A stretch of 37,729 nucleotides of DNA from Candidatus Beckwithbacteria bacterium (GTDB lineage Bacteria > Patescibacteriota > Microgenomatia > UBA1400 > UBA1449). Of this stretch, positions 9,993 through 17,948 are shown piece by piece. The stretch spans positions 1 through 37,729 of the forward strand of contig JAAZOH010000042.1 in the NCBI GenBank assembly GCA_012797845.1, written 5' to 3'. The translations under genes were made by a program, and so were the position numbers. The number at the start of each line of letters is the position of its first letter. The stretch's first letter is position 1. A model generated the notes under the pieces. That model ran no database searches, was not told where the DNA came from, and saw nothing but the letters and a program-made list of their open reading frames with translations.

Positions 9993-11492
9993 ATGCCAGA
10001 TCTAAGAGAAAGAGATGAAACAACCTTTAGTACTCCTCTTTTAGAGTTAGTTTCAGAAGCAGAAGAAACAACTGACTCCATAGGATTTTCTGGTGAGTCT
10101 ATTGCAAAAGTCTTGAGTGTTCTTAAAGACAATGCACAAACAATAATCGGAAAATTAATAGAAGGGGGTGCTCACCCAGATGCAGCGAAGGCTATTTATT
10201 TTGGGGAGATTTTGCGGATAAAATGTCTTGGTCAAGAAAAAGAATATTTGCCTTTTTTTTACCGTGAGCCATTAGAACTACTGCAAGCAGCTGGAGTGAT
10301 TGACAGTGAAGATGAAATTAATGATATAGGGGCCTCTTTTGCGGTTGTTTGGACTCAAATCCCAGAAGAATTAAGACTAAAAATTATTCATGCTATTGAA
10401 AAAGATAAAACTACCAGGAAAGCGGGAGCTGCATTGACTGGAATTTTTGAAGAGGAAAATTATTGGGCTACTGGGACAGTAGTTCATGAAGGATTAGAAG
10501 AGCAAACTCCCCAAGCTTTATCTATTGGGTCTTTATTTATTCAATATCTACATAGTCCAGAGATTGCGGTTAAGGTTCTAGAAGAAGCAACGAAAGAAAA
10601 TGGCATTATTGTTGCTACAGATGTATTACATGCTCCCATAGATATAAACAACGAAGAGCTTACCATGGAGAGAATTCCTATTGGTGGGGAAGAAACTGGT
10701 TTATGTTGGGTTATTGATGAATCTTGGCAACAAACTTCAACCGGAGAAGTATGTACTGCTCATTTGGAATTAAGAAAAGATGTCTACGATGCAGATAGGG
10801 TTACTAACATAGTCTTTCCAGGGTATCCTAATAATCACCAACAAAAACTAACTAGAGTAAGTTTAGAAGATGGACGTACTATTGTGGTACCTTGGGCTAT
10901 CCAGCCTGTTCCAGAAACAGAAGCTTTGCTAAATATATCCACAGAAAATTTGTCAGAAGCAGAAGCTGGTGAGGTAAATGAGCTAAAAAAGGAATTAGCT
11001 GATATTCTTGCCCTCAGAGATGTTTTTATAGATGCCTGGCGAGAAGACTTACCTGATTTAGAAGGAGAAAAAGCAGCGGAGCAGGTAGGTGGGGGTAGAT
11101 GGGATGCTCATAATATTGCCAAGATAGTTCCTCTTTTAAAAGAAAAGGAAGATTATCGACTTGCTGTTAATTTTGATAGTACCAACATGAATGAGGTTGG
11201 AGAATTTTCAACTTCAAGAGTTGATTTAGCGCTAATGTTGGCAATTATTAAAAGAAATAGAGTAAGAGCGGCTGGTTTGCTTGAAAAAGGATTGTTGAGA
11301 TCCGTTGGAGAGAATAAACACTTTAAAGATCTAGAAGAAATGTTCCAAGCTTTAGATAAACTAGTTGCTGATCCAACTTTGGCTGAAAGATATAAAATTT
11401 ATAATCCACTACTTATGGTGGTCATAGCTTCAAAGGATAAAATAAAAATGGAAAAAATTTGTCAAGCAGCTATGTCTCAAAAAGCCGCTTAA
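9993..11492 (+). CDS. Unknown 499-aa soluble protein
   Basis: This predicted cytoplasmic, acidic, mostly helical protein has no signal peptide or membrane segment. Residues about 20-150 are helical. A central stretch (about 225-340) is rich in beta strands with Trp, Asp and Glu (GLCWVIDESW, CTAHLELRKDVYD). Residues about 370-480 are helical again, with the repeated VDLALMLAIIKRNR type of helix. No known motif is recognised. The start at 9993 is chosen because CAGGAAAG (9979-9986) is a good SD; the longer reading from 9939 starts at the foot of a hairpin and has no SD. The sequence is AT-rich like its neighbours, giving no sign of recent transfer. It stands alone between a terminator and a signalling operon. 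The function is open. Confidence 0.75.
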   Translation: MPDLRERDETTFSTPLLELVSEAEETTDSIGFSGESIAKVLSVLKDNAQTIIGKLIEGGAHPDAAKAIYFGEILRIKCLGQEKEYLPFFYREPLELLQAAGVIDSEDEINDIGASFAVVWTQIPEELRLKIIHAIEKDKTTRKAGAALTGIFEEENYWATGTVVHEGLEEQTPQALSIGSLFIQYLHSPEIAVKVLEEATKENGIIVATDVLHAPIDINNEELTMERIPIGGEETGLCWVIDESWQQTSTGEVCTAHLELRKDVYDADRVTNIVFPGYPNNHQQKLTRVSLEDGRTIVVPWAIQPVPETEALLNISTENLSEAEAGEVNELKKELADILALRDVFIDAWREDLPDLEGEKAAEQVGGGRWDAHNIAKIVPLLKEKEDYRLAVNFDSTNMNEVGEFSTSRVDLALMLAIIKRNRVRAAGLLEKGLLRSVGENKHFKDLEEMFQALDKLVADPTLAERYKIYNPLLMVVIASKDKIKMEKICQAAMSQKAA

Positions 11493-11521
11493 ACTTGAAT
11501 CTTGTTGCTTAAGCCCCAAGT

Positions 11522-11530
11522 TGCTACCAT
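11522..11530 (+). promoter_or_regulatory. Extended -10 promoter of the histidine kinase
   Basis: TGCTACCAT carries the TGn extension and a -10 box ending 9 nt before the ATG at 11540. No SD lies between, so the mRNA would be leaderless or nearly so. The arrangement matches that before radA (26817-26825). Confidence 0.45.
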
Positions 11531-11539
11531 ATTTAGGCA

Positions 11540-13708
11540 ATGTATTCGCCAATTATTTTGGCAGCCTGCCTGATACCAGCTGCTCTCAATCTCATTTTAG
11601 GTCTTTTGGTTATAGCTCGAAACCCAAATAAACGGGCCAATCAAGCCTTCTTTTTTATCGCCTTTTGGTTTGTAGTCTGGTCAATTTGTCTGTTTTTTTA
11701 CCAGTATCCCTTGGTTTTTACTAGTGTTTTTTGGATTAAGGCCACCTATTTTTCGGCCTCTTTTATTTCCATCGGTTTGCTGATTTTGTCATATGTTTTT
11801 CCTAGAGAAATATCGGAAAAACCTCATTGGCTTGCAATTGCTTATACTATTTTATTTTTAATTTTTATTAGCTTTTTACTGGTGAATCAATTATGGATTC
11901 GTGATGTTGTCAATGATCCAAGCAAAGGGTTGCAAACTATATACAATCCCTTGTCTTATCTTTCATGGTTAGTTGCGGCTTGGACCTTTATGTTTTGGGC
12001 TATTTATAACTGGCGCAGTACCTACTTTAAACTTACCAGCTTAGAGCGTTTACAGCTTAAGTATGTGTTTTTTGGTATTTTTACCTGGGCTTTTGGGGCT
12101 ACGATTATTGATGTAGTTTTACCTTTTATCTTACAAGATACCAGAACATTTCCCTTTAGTACGGCTGTGGGTATTGGGCTTAGTATTGCAACAGCTTATG
12201 CTATCCTAAAACATCGGCTCATGGATATCCGCTTGGTTTTAGCGCGAACAGTTTCTTATACCTTGCTAACATTATTGGTCGTAGCTTTTTATACGATTGG
12301 ACTATTTTTGATTGGCAACTTGCTTTTGCCTACCCACGTTGATGGGAATCAGCTTTTAATCTCTGCCTTTTTAGCCCTGATTATTGCCTATACTATTCAG
12401 CCGATTCGTAGGTTTTTGGAGCAAATAACTGAAAATATCTTTTTCAAAGAAAATTATGATTCTGATGCGCTGTTGAGCAAACTTTCTAAAACTTTAAGTT
12501 CAACTCTAAATTTGACCAAACTGGGAGAGCGGGTTTTTGCTCTTTTGGAAGAAAATATCCATCTGGAATTTTATTCATTGCTTCTTTTTAAAGAAAATGG
12601 CCATCTCAGTCTTGACCGCATTATTGGCCATGACTTTATTGCTGCCAAAGTTCAACCAGGTAATCAACAACTTGGACTTCTCTTAAGAAGTAGAAAGCAA
12701 ATATGTATCTATGATGAATTGCCAGAAAGTTCTCTCAAACAATTTATGAGAACTAATAATTTGGGCGTTTTAATGTATCTAAGAGCTAAGGATAGTTTAG
12801 TGGGAGCTTTAGTTTTGGGCAATAAAAAATCAGGAGATGTTTTAACAGGCAATGATATTAAAGTGTTGCAAATCTTAGCTCCCCAGCTGGCAATTGCCAT
12901 CCAAAACGCCAGGCAATTTGAAGAGATTCAGCAATTTAGTGAAAAATTAAAAGTTAAAATCAAAGAAGCAACCACAAATTTAGAAACGGCTAATCAAAAA
13001 CTCAAAGAGCTTGATAAACGCAAAGATGAGTTTCTTTCAGTAGCAGCTCATGAGCTTCGAGCGCCGCTAACTGCAGTCAAAGGCTATTTGTCTATGGTTT
13101 TGGATGGAGATGGAGGTTCGGTCAATAGCAAGGTTAAAGACTTTATTCAAGGGGCGGTGGAAGGGGCAGAGCGGGAAGTCCGACTGGTTAATAATATGCT
13201 CAATGTGTCGCGAATTGAAGAAGGACGGTTAGTCTATGAAATGGGTAAAGTTAGGTTGCGTGATGTGGCGCGATCAGTCTTTGACGAGTTTAACCTTGAT
13301 GCTGAGACTAAGGATTTACGTATCAAATTACAGATTCCAAATGGGATTAAAGATAGTGTTTGGGTGGACAAAGATCGGATTCATGAAGTGGTGGCCAATT
13401 TTGTCAGCAATGCCATTAAATATACCGACAAGGGAGATATTAGCATTGCGCTCTTGCAACCGACTAAAACAACTGTGCGACTAGAAGTTGCTGATACCGG
13501 CTATGGAATGTCCGAGGGAGAGCAGAAAAAACTGTTTAGCAAATTCTTTAGAGCAGAGTCTAGTGCTGGTAAAGCTATGGGGACTGGATTAGGACTGTAT
13601 ATCACTAAGCTGTTGGTTGAAAAATTTGATGGGAAAATTGGTTTTAGTTCTGAGATGGGAAAGGGGAGCATTTTTTGGTTTGAGTTGCCCCTTACTAAGA
13701 AAAACTAA
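11540..13708 (+). CDS. Sensor histidine kinase (7TM-type sensor, GAF-like, HisKA, HATPase)
   Basis: This 722-aa membrane kinase has about eight to ten hydrophobic segments in residues 1-300, the first block like the 7TM histidine-kinase sensor region. A GAF-like domain (about 330-455) and a coiled coil (about 460-490) follow. HisKA comes next with the phosphoacceptor His504 in AAHELRAPLTAVKGYL. The ATPase domain has the N box (VANFVSNAIKYT, near 620), G1 (VADTGYGMS) and G2 (GTGLGLYITKLL), all intact. It should autophosphorylate on His504 and pass the phosphate to the CheY-like protein encoded 120 bp downstream. The next gene after that is pilB, so pilus control is a reasonable guess but not shown. 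The ligand is unknown. Confidence 0.92.
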   Translation: MYSPIILAACLIPAALNLILGLLVIARNPNKRANQAFFFIAFWFVVWSICLFFYQYPLVFTSVFWIKATYFSASFISIGLLILSYVFPREISEKPHWLAIAYTILFLIFISFLLVNQLWIRDVVNDPSKGLQTIYNPLSYLSWLVAAWTFMFWAIYNWRSTYFKLTSLERLQLKYVFFGIFTWAFGATIIDVVLPFILQDTRTFPFSTAVGIGLSIATAYAILKHRLMDIRLVLARTVSYTLLTLLVVAFYTIGLFLIGNLLLPTHVDGNQLLISAFLALIIAYTIQPIRRFLEQITENIFFKENYDSDALLSKLSKTLSSTLNLTKLGERVFALLEENIHLEFYSLLLFKENGHLSLDRIIGHDFIAAKVQPGNQQLGLLLRSRKQICIYDELPESSLKQFMRTNNLGVLMYLRAKDSLVGALVLGNKKSGDVLTGNDIKVLQILAPQLAIAIQNARQFEEIQQFSEKLKVKIKEATTNLETANQKLKELDKRKDEFLSVAAHELRAPLTAVKGYLSMVLDGDGGSVNSKVKDFIQGAVEGAEREVRLVNNMLNVSRIEEGRLVYEMGKVRLRDVARSVFDEFNLDAETKDLRIKLQIPNGIKDSVWVDKDRIHEVVANFVSNAIKYTDKGDISIALLQPTKTTVRLEVADTGYGMSEGEQKKLFSKFFRAESSAGKAMGTGLGLYITKLLVEKFDGKIGFSSEMGKGSIFWFELPLTKKN

Positions 13709-13783
13709 CCCTATATTTATTGACAAGAGGGTAGAAAACCGTTAGATTGACCTTTGTAATAAATCTAATAATTTAGAAAGATC

Positions 13784-13822
13784 CCTGCCTGTAGGCAGGC
13801 AGGTCTCGACAAGTTCGAGAGG
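13784..13822 (+). repeat. Twin palindromes upstream of the response regulator
   Basis: CCTGCCT-GT-AGGCAGG (13784-13799) is followed by TCTCGA-CAAGT-TCGAGA (13804-13820). The second 3' arm plus the next GG forms the likely SD of the regulator gene, so folding could hide the ribosome site. Confidence 0.6.
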
Positions 13823-13831
13823 ATGATTTTT

Positions 13832-14197
13832 ATGGCTAGAATTTTAATTGTTGAAGATGATTCCTTGCTTATTAAAATGTATCAAACCAAATTTGCAGCT
13901 GAAGGTTTTGAGATTTTAACTGCAGAAGATGGGGAAGCTGGTTGGCAAGTGATTAAGACTCAAAAGCCAGATTTTGTGATTATGGATGTGATGATGCCTA
14001 AGTATTCAGGTCTGCAAGTTTTAGAAGCTATCCGCAAAGATAGTGAGCTTAAAAATACTCCAGTTTTGATGCTGTCTAATTTATCAGCTCCAGATAAAAT
14101 GGAAAAAGCTAAGGCGCTTGGAGTCAAAGAATTTTTAATCAAAGCCAACTATACGCCTTCACAGATTGTTGAAAAGGTGAAACTGTATCTTAAATAA
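13832..14197 (+). CDS. CheY-like single-domain response regulator
   Basis: This 121-aa receiver domain has no output domain. It has the acidic pocket E8-D9-D10, phosphoacceptor D52 in VIMDVMMP, the switch serine S82 (LMLSNLS) and the conserved K104 (FLIKA), so it should be phosphorylatable. Without a DNA-binding domain it must act by protein contact, possibly on the pilus motor encoded just downstream. The ATG at 13832 is chosen over 13823 because AGAGG (13818-13822) lies 9 nt before it. It pairs with the kinase at 11540. Confidence 0.92.
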   Translation: MARILIVEDDSLLIKMYQTKFAAEGFEILTAEDGEAGWQVIKTQKPDFVIMDVMMPKYSGLQVLEAIRKDSELKNTPVLMLSNLSAPDKMEKAKALGVKEFLIKANYTPSQIVEKVKLYLK

Positions 14198-14239
14198 GTT
14201 TTCTCTTATTATTTTCTAGCTACCAAATAGCAAATGAGA

Positions 14240-14245
14240 TATACT
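14240..14245 (+). promoter_or_regulatory. -10 box of pilB
   Basis: TATACT ends 7 nt before the ATG at 14253, with no SD in between, again consistent with a leaderless transcript. No -35 of note is seen. Confidence 0.4.
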
Positions 14246-14252
14246 AGATGCT

Positions 14253-15929
14253 ATGAAACTGTCCACTGCCCAGCTGGAAAAGATTTTAGTTGGTTCGGGC
14301 TTTGTTAATGCCCAGGACTTTAAACTAGCCGCCAAATCAGCTGCTGAGCTCAATATTGATATTGCCGACATTCTTATTTTCCGAGGGATTATTTCCGAGC
14401 AGGCCTTAGGTCAACTGATTGCTGAACATCTCAAAGTTCCTTTCATTACTATCGGCCAGCAGGTGATTCCCATGGAGCTTATGGATCTGATACCAGAAAA
14501 AATCGCCAGGTCTCATTCGGTGGTTCCTTTTGCTCTGGAGAAGAATAACTTAAAACTGGCGATGAGTGACCCCAATGATTTTGAAGCAGTTGAATTTGTA
14601 AGGCGACATACGGGATACAATGTTGAACCGTTTTATGCCACTACGGCTGATATTAGAAAAGCCTTAGGTCAATACAAACGCAATATTAGAAAAGACTTTG
14701 AGCAAATTATTTCTCAAAATATTAAATTGGCTGGTAAGGGAGCGGACCTTTTAAAAGTAGCTGAAGACCTACCTATTGTTAAAATCCTAGACACAGTTTT
14801 GGATTACGCTATTGCTGAAGGAACCTCTGATATTCACATTGAAGTTAATAGTAATGAAGTAATGATTCGTTTCAGGGTTGATGGTATGCTACGCGATATT
14901 ATTGCCTTACCTAAAAAGATTGAATCAGCTCTGGTGGCTCGGATTAAGATTTTAGCCAACCTAAAAATTGATGAACACCGAATTCCTCAAGATGGTCGAT
15001 ATAAATACGATATGTCCGGCGAAGTAGTTGCATTCCGGGTTTCTATTATCCCAGGTTATTATGGTGAAAACGTCGTGCTGCGGTTGTTGCCGGAAACGAC
15101 GAGGCCTCATTCTCTGGAAGAACTAGGTTTTGGAGGTAAAAACTTAGAGATTTTAAAAAACCAAATTCATCGGCCTCATGGCATGATTTTAGTGACTGGT
15201 CCCACTGGTTCAGGTAAAACCACCTCTTTGTATTCAGTATTAAACATGCTCAACAACGTCAATGTCAAAATTTGTACCATTGAAGACCCAATTGAGTATG
15301 GATTAAACCGCTTGATTCAAATTCAAGTCAACAACAAATCTGGACTCACTTTTGCAGCTGGGTTGCGAGCGCTGCTGCGACATGACCCAGATATTATGAT
15401 GGTAGGAGAAATTCGGGATACGGAAACAGCTGAGATTGCAGTGCACGCAGCCTTAACCGGCCATTTAGTTTTGACCACGCTGCATACCAATGATGCGCCA
15501 GGAGCAATCCCTAGGATGTTGGATATGGGAGTGGAAGCCTACTTATTATCTTCAACTGTTAATGTAGTGCTGGCTCAACGGTTAGTCCGCAAAATCTGTC
15601 AGAACTGCTTGTATGAGCAAAAGCCAGATACCGCTACTTTGGAATACTTTAAAAAAATGTTAGGTAGAGACATCTCTAAACAAAAATTTTACGCTGGTAA
15701 AGGTTGTGAAGAATGTGGCCAGACAGGGTATAAAGGACGGATTGGCATTTATGAACTTTTTGAGGTAAACGAAGAGATTAGACAGCTCACGATCAAAGGA
15801 GCTTCAGGAGATGAGCTTAAGGCTCAGGCTCAGAAAGATGGGATGAAAACTATGATGGAGGATGGGATTGATAAAGTCGCCTCTGGTCAAACGACGCTTG
15901 AGGAAGTTTTGAGAGCAGTCAGGGAATAA
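14253..15929 (+). CDS. pilB: Type IV pilus assembly ATPase PilB (GspE family)
   Basis: This 558-aa cytoplasmic hexameric motor powers pilin polymerisation. Residues 1-150 form an MshEN-type N-terminal domain. The ATPase core holds Walker A GPTGSGKTT (316-324, Lys322), an Asp box (CTIEDPIEYG), Walker B (DPDIMMVGEIRD) and the His box (LTTLHTND). A tetracysteine zinc site follows (CQNC ... CEEC). All key residues are present and the length is typical. It begins the pilus locus, with pilC following. There is no SD at the start; the -10-like TATACT just upstream suggests leaderless initiation. Confidence 0.96.
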   Translation: MKLSTAQLEKILVGSGFVNAQDFKLAAKSAAELNIDIADILIFRGIISEQALGQLIAEHLKVPFITIGQQVIPMELMDLIPEKIARSHSVVPFALEKNNLKLAMSDPNDFEAVEFVRRHTGYNVEPFYATTADIRKALGQYKRNIRKDFEQIISQNIKLAGKGADLLKVAEDLPIVKILDTVLDYAIAEGTSDIHIEVNSNEVMIRFRVDGMLRDIIALPKKIESALVARIKILANLKIDEHRIPQDGRYKYDMSGEVVAFRVSIIPGYYGENVVLRLLPETTRPHSLEELGFGGKNLEILKNQIHRPHGMILVTGPTGSGKTTSLYSVLNMLNNVNVKICTIEDPIEYGLNRLIQIQVNNKSGLTFAAGLRALLRHDPDIMMVGEIRDTETAEIAVHAALTGHLVLTTLHTNDAPGAIPRMLDMGVEAYLLSSTVNVVLAQRLVRKICQNCLYEQKPDTATLEYFKKMLGRDISKQKFYAGKGCEECGQTGYKGRIGIYELFEVNEEIRQLTIKGASGDELKAQAQKDGMKTMMEDGIDKVASGQTTLEEVLRAVRE

Positions 15930-15945
15930 AAGAATTATAAATCAA

Positions 15946-16019
15946 GAATTATGAATCAAGAATATTAAGATTTAGCTTGGGCTTAAAACCCTTAATTCTT
16001 AATTCGTTATTCATAATTC
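15946..16019 (+). repeat. Inverted repeat between pilB and pilC
   Basis: GAATTATGAAT (15946-15956) is the exact reverse complement of ATTCATAATTC (16009-16019). Inner segments AAGAATATTAAG and CTTAATTCTT extend the pairing. It forms a long AT-rich hairpin without a clear T tail. The stop-to-start gap of 96 nt holds nothing else. Confidence 0.6.
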
Positions 16020-16025
16020 ATTTTT

Positions 16026-17240
16026 GTGCCACTTTTTTACTATAAAGGTCTCCAGGAAAACGGTAAGGTAATTGAGCAAACCATTCAGGCTCATAGTCAG
16101 GATGAAGTGGTAGCGCTACTGCGCAGTAAAAGCTTGCGGATTTTATCAATCAAATCAGCTAAAGCTAAAAAAGACTTATTGCAAGGTGGAGTTTCTGTGG
16201 CTGAAAAAGCTAATTTCTGCCGCTATTTAGCGGTTATGATCAAATCAGGACTAGCGATTTCCGAGGCAGTGGAAACTATCCAGGCCGAAACTGAAAACAA
16301 ACGAATGAAATCAATTTTGCAAGACATGAGTTTTGCCTTGCAGGAAGGAGGCGAGATTTCTCAAGTTTTAACTAAGTATCCGGATGTTTTTGATGAAGTC
16401 TTTTTGGCGTTAGTGCGGGCTGGTGAACAATCCGGGTCTTTGGAAAAAACCTTTGAGTATTTAAGCCAGCAGCTGTATGCTTCACACCGGCTCAACAATA
16501 AAATCAAAGGAGCCATGATGTATCCTATGGTTATTTTTGCCGCTATGGGTGGAGTAGGGATTTTAATGATGACTTTTGTTTTGCCTCGTTTGGGTTCAGT
16601 TTTTCTTAAGATGAATATTCCCTTACCAACTCCAACTAGACTCTTGTTGGAATTTGGAAATTTTATGGGTAAAAATGTGGTTCTGGTTTTCTTGAGTCTA
16701 ATTATCATTGGCGTAATAGTTGCAACCTTGTTTAAAACTCATCAAACCCGGAAGTTTTTGATGGCCCAGATAGCTAATTTTCCAGTCGTCAAAAAACTAT
16801 TTCGCCAAACTGACTTGGCTCGGTTTTCCAGAACTTTGGCAACTCTGCTGCAATCAGGAGTGCCTATTGTAGCAGCTCTTAATATTTCCTCTGCAGTTTT
16901 TAGTCAATTTGGTTTTATTAAACTTGCTAAAAATTTTGAAAAAGGAGTCACTGAAGGTAAAACTATTGCTAGTATGCTCACTGACGAGCAAAAAACTTTT
17001 CCATCAATTATGGTGCAAACTATTAAGACTGGGGAAAAAACCGGAACTTTGGATTCGGTGCTACTGGAATTGGCTGACTACTACGAAGCTGAGCTGGAAG
17101 ATGCCTTGAAAGAATTTACCACTATTTTGGAGCCGGTGATTATGCTGATTATTGGCGTAGCAGTGGGAGCTATGGTGATTATGATTATTGCTCCTATTTA
17201 CTCAGTTTTAGGAGGCCTGCAAAGCTCAATGGGCAAGTAG
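16026..17240 (+). CDS. pilC: Type IV pilus inner membrane platform protein PilC
   Basis: This 404-aa platform protein anchors the assembly motor in the cytoplasmic membrane. Residues 1-50 form the usual FxYKGLQENGKVIEQ beta start. Two T2SSF repeats follow (about 65-185 and 265-385), each with the helical bundle and closed by hydrophobic segments near 165-190, 215-235 and 370-395. The second repeat has the family motif TIKTGEKTGTLDSVL. The start is GTG at 16026 with no SD. It probably depends on the same transcript as pilB or on an AT-rich -10 (CATAAT, 16012-16017). Confidence 0.95.
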   Translation: MPLFYYKGLQENGKVIEQTIQAHSQDEVVALLRSKSLRILSIKSAKAKKDLLQGGVSVAEKANFCRYLAVMIKSGLAISEAVETIQAETENKRMKSILQDMSFALQEGGEISQVLTKYPDVFDEVFLALVRAGEQSGSLEKTFEYLSQQLYASHRLNNKIKGAMMYPMVIFAAMGGVGILMMTFVLPRLGSVFLKMNIPLPTPTRLLLEFGNFMGKNVVLVFLSLIIIGVIVATLFKTHQTRKFLMAQIANFPVVKKLFRQTDLARFSRTLATLLQSGVPIVAALNISSAVFSQFGFIKLAKNFEKGVTEGKTIASMLTDEQKTFPSIMVQTIKTGEKTGTLDSVLLELADYYEAELEDALKEFTTILEPVIMLIIGVAVGAMVIMIIAPIYSVLGGLQSSMGK

Positions 17241-17249
17241 TAGTATTAT

Positions 17250-17933
17250 ATGGCTGAACCATTATCAGATCAGTTTAGGAAAAATCCAGCACTCATTATT
17301 GGAGTTGCTTTATTAGTTGTACTCCTGTTGGGAGCTTTAGGATATCTTACTTACCGTCAATTTCAGCCTCCCAAAAAATCACCTGAAGTTATGGTGGTTT
17401 CATTTAATGATGGTCAAAATGAGGTTATTGTGAATCGCAATGGGACAGTGACCATTAAAACTCCTCATGGGACGTTTACGCAAAAATGGGATCCAGCCAA
17501 AATCAAACAATTTTTTGAAAATATTGACAACCTGGATTTTGATTTGCTAAGCAAATTTATTGGTACTGATGTGGCTATTACCTTAACCTTTAATGATGGT
17601 CAAAAGATTATTGTCGCCATTGACCCTCAAACTGAGGCAATTGCTGATACTTTAGAAGATACTTTAGAAGAGGTGTATGAAGAAGAGGAATCAGAAACAG
17701 GTCAAACTATCTTACCAAGTTATATTCCCACTCCAATCCCCACAGCTAAAGCAAGTACTGGAGCGACTCCAACTCCGACCCCAACTTCTAGCAGCAGTAG
17801 TAATAGTTCTTCAGACAATCCTTGGCAGCAGGGAACTGAGCCTGAAAATGCAATTAAAACATTTGTCTGCAACCAATATGATCCTGCTACAGGCAAAAAG
17901 GTAGTTATTTCAAATACGCTGTGTGCTCAATAA
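17250..17933 (+). CDS. Membrane-anchored protein of unknown function in the pilus locus
   Basis: This 227-aa protein has a short cytoplasmic start, one transmembrane helix (about 15-36) and then an extracytoplasmic domain rich in beta strands (about 45-130, with repeated FNDGQ). An acidic stretch (EEVYEEEESE) and a Thr/Pro/Ser linker (about 160-195) lead to a small C-terminal part with two Cys. It lies 9 nt after the pilC stop and has no SD, so it is probably coupled to pilC. Place and shape suggest a pilus accessory or surface-exposed part, but no family is recognised. Confidence 0.7.
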   Translation: MAEPLSDQFRKNPALIIGVALLVVLLLGALGYLTYRQFQPPKKSPEVMVVSFNDGQNEVIVNRNGTVTIKTPHGTFTQKWDPAKIKQFFENIDNLDFDLLSKFIGTDVAITLTFNDGQKIIVAIDPQTEAIADTLEDTLEEVYEEEESETGQTILPSYIPTPIPTAKASTGATPTPTPTSSSSSNSSSDNPWQQGTEPENAIKTFVCNQYDPATGKKVVISNTLCAQ

Positions 17934-17948
17934 AGTATAAGAACAAAA

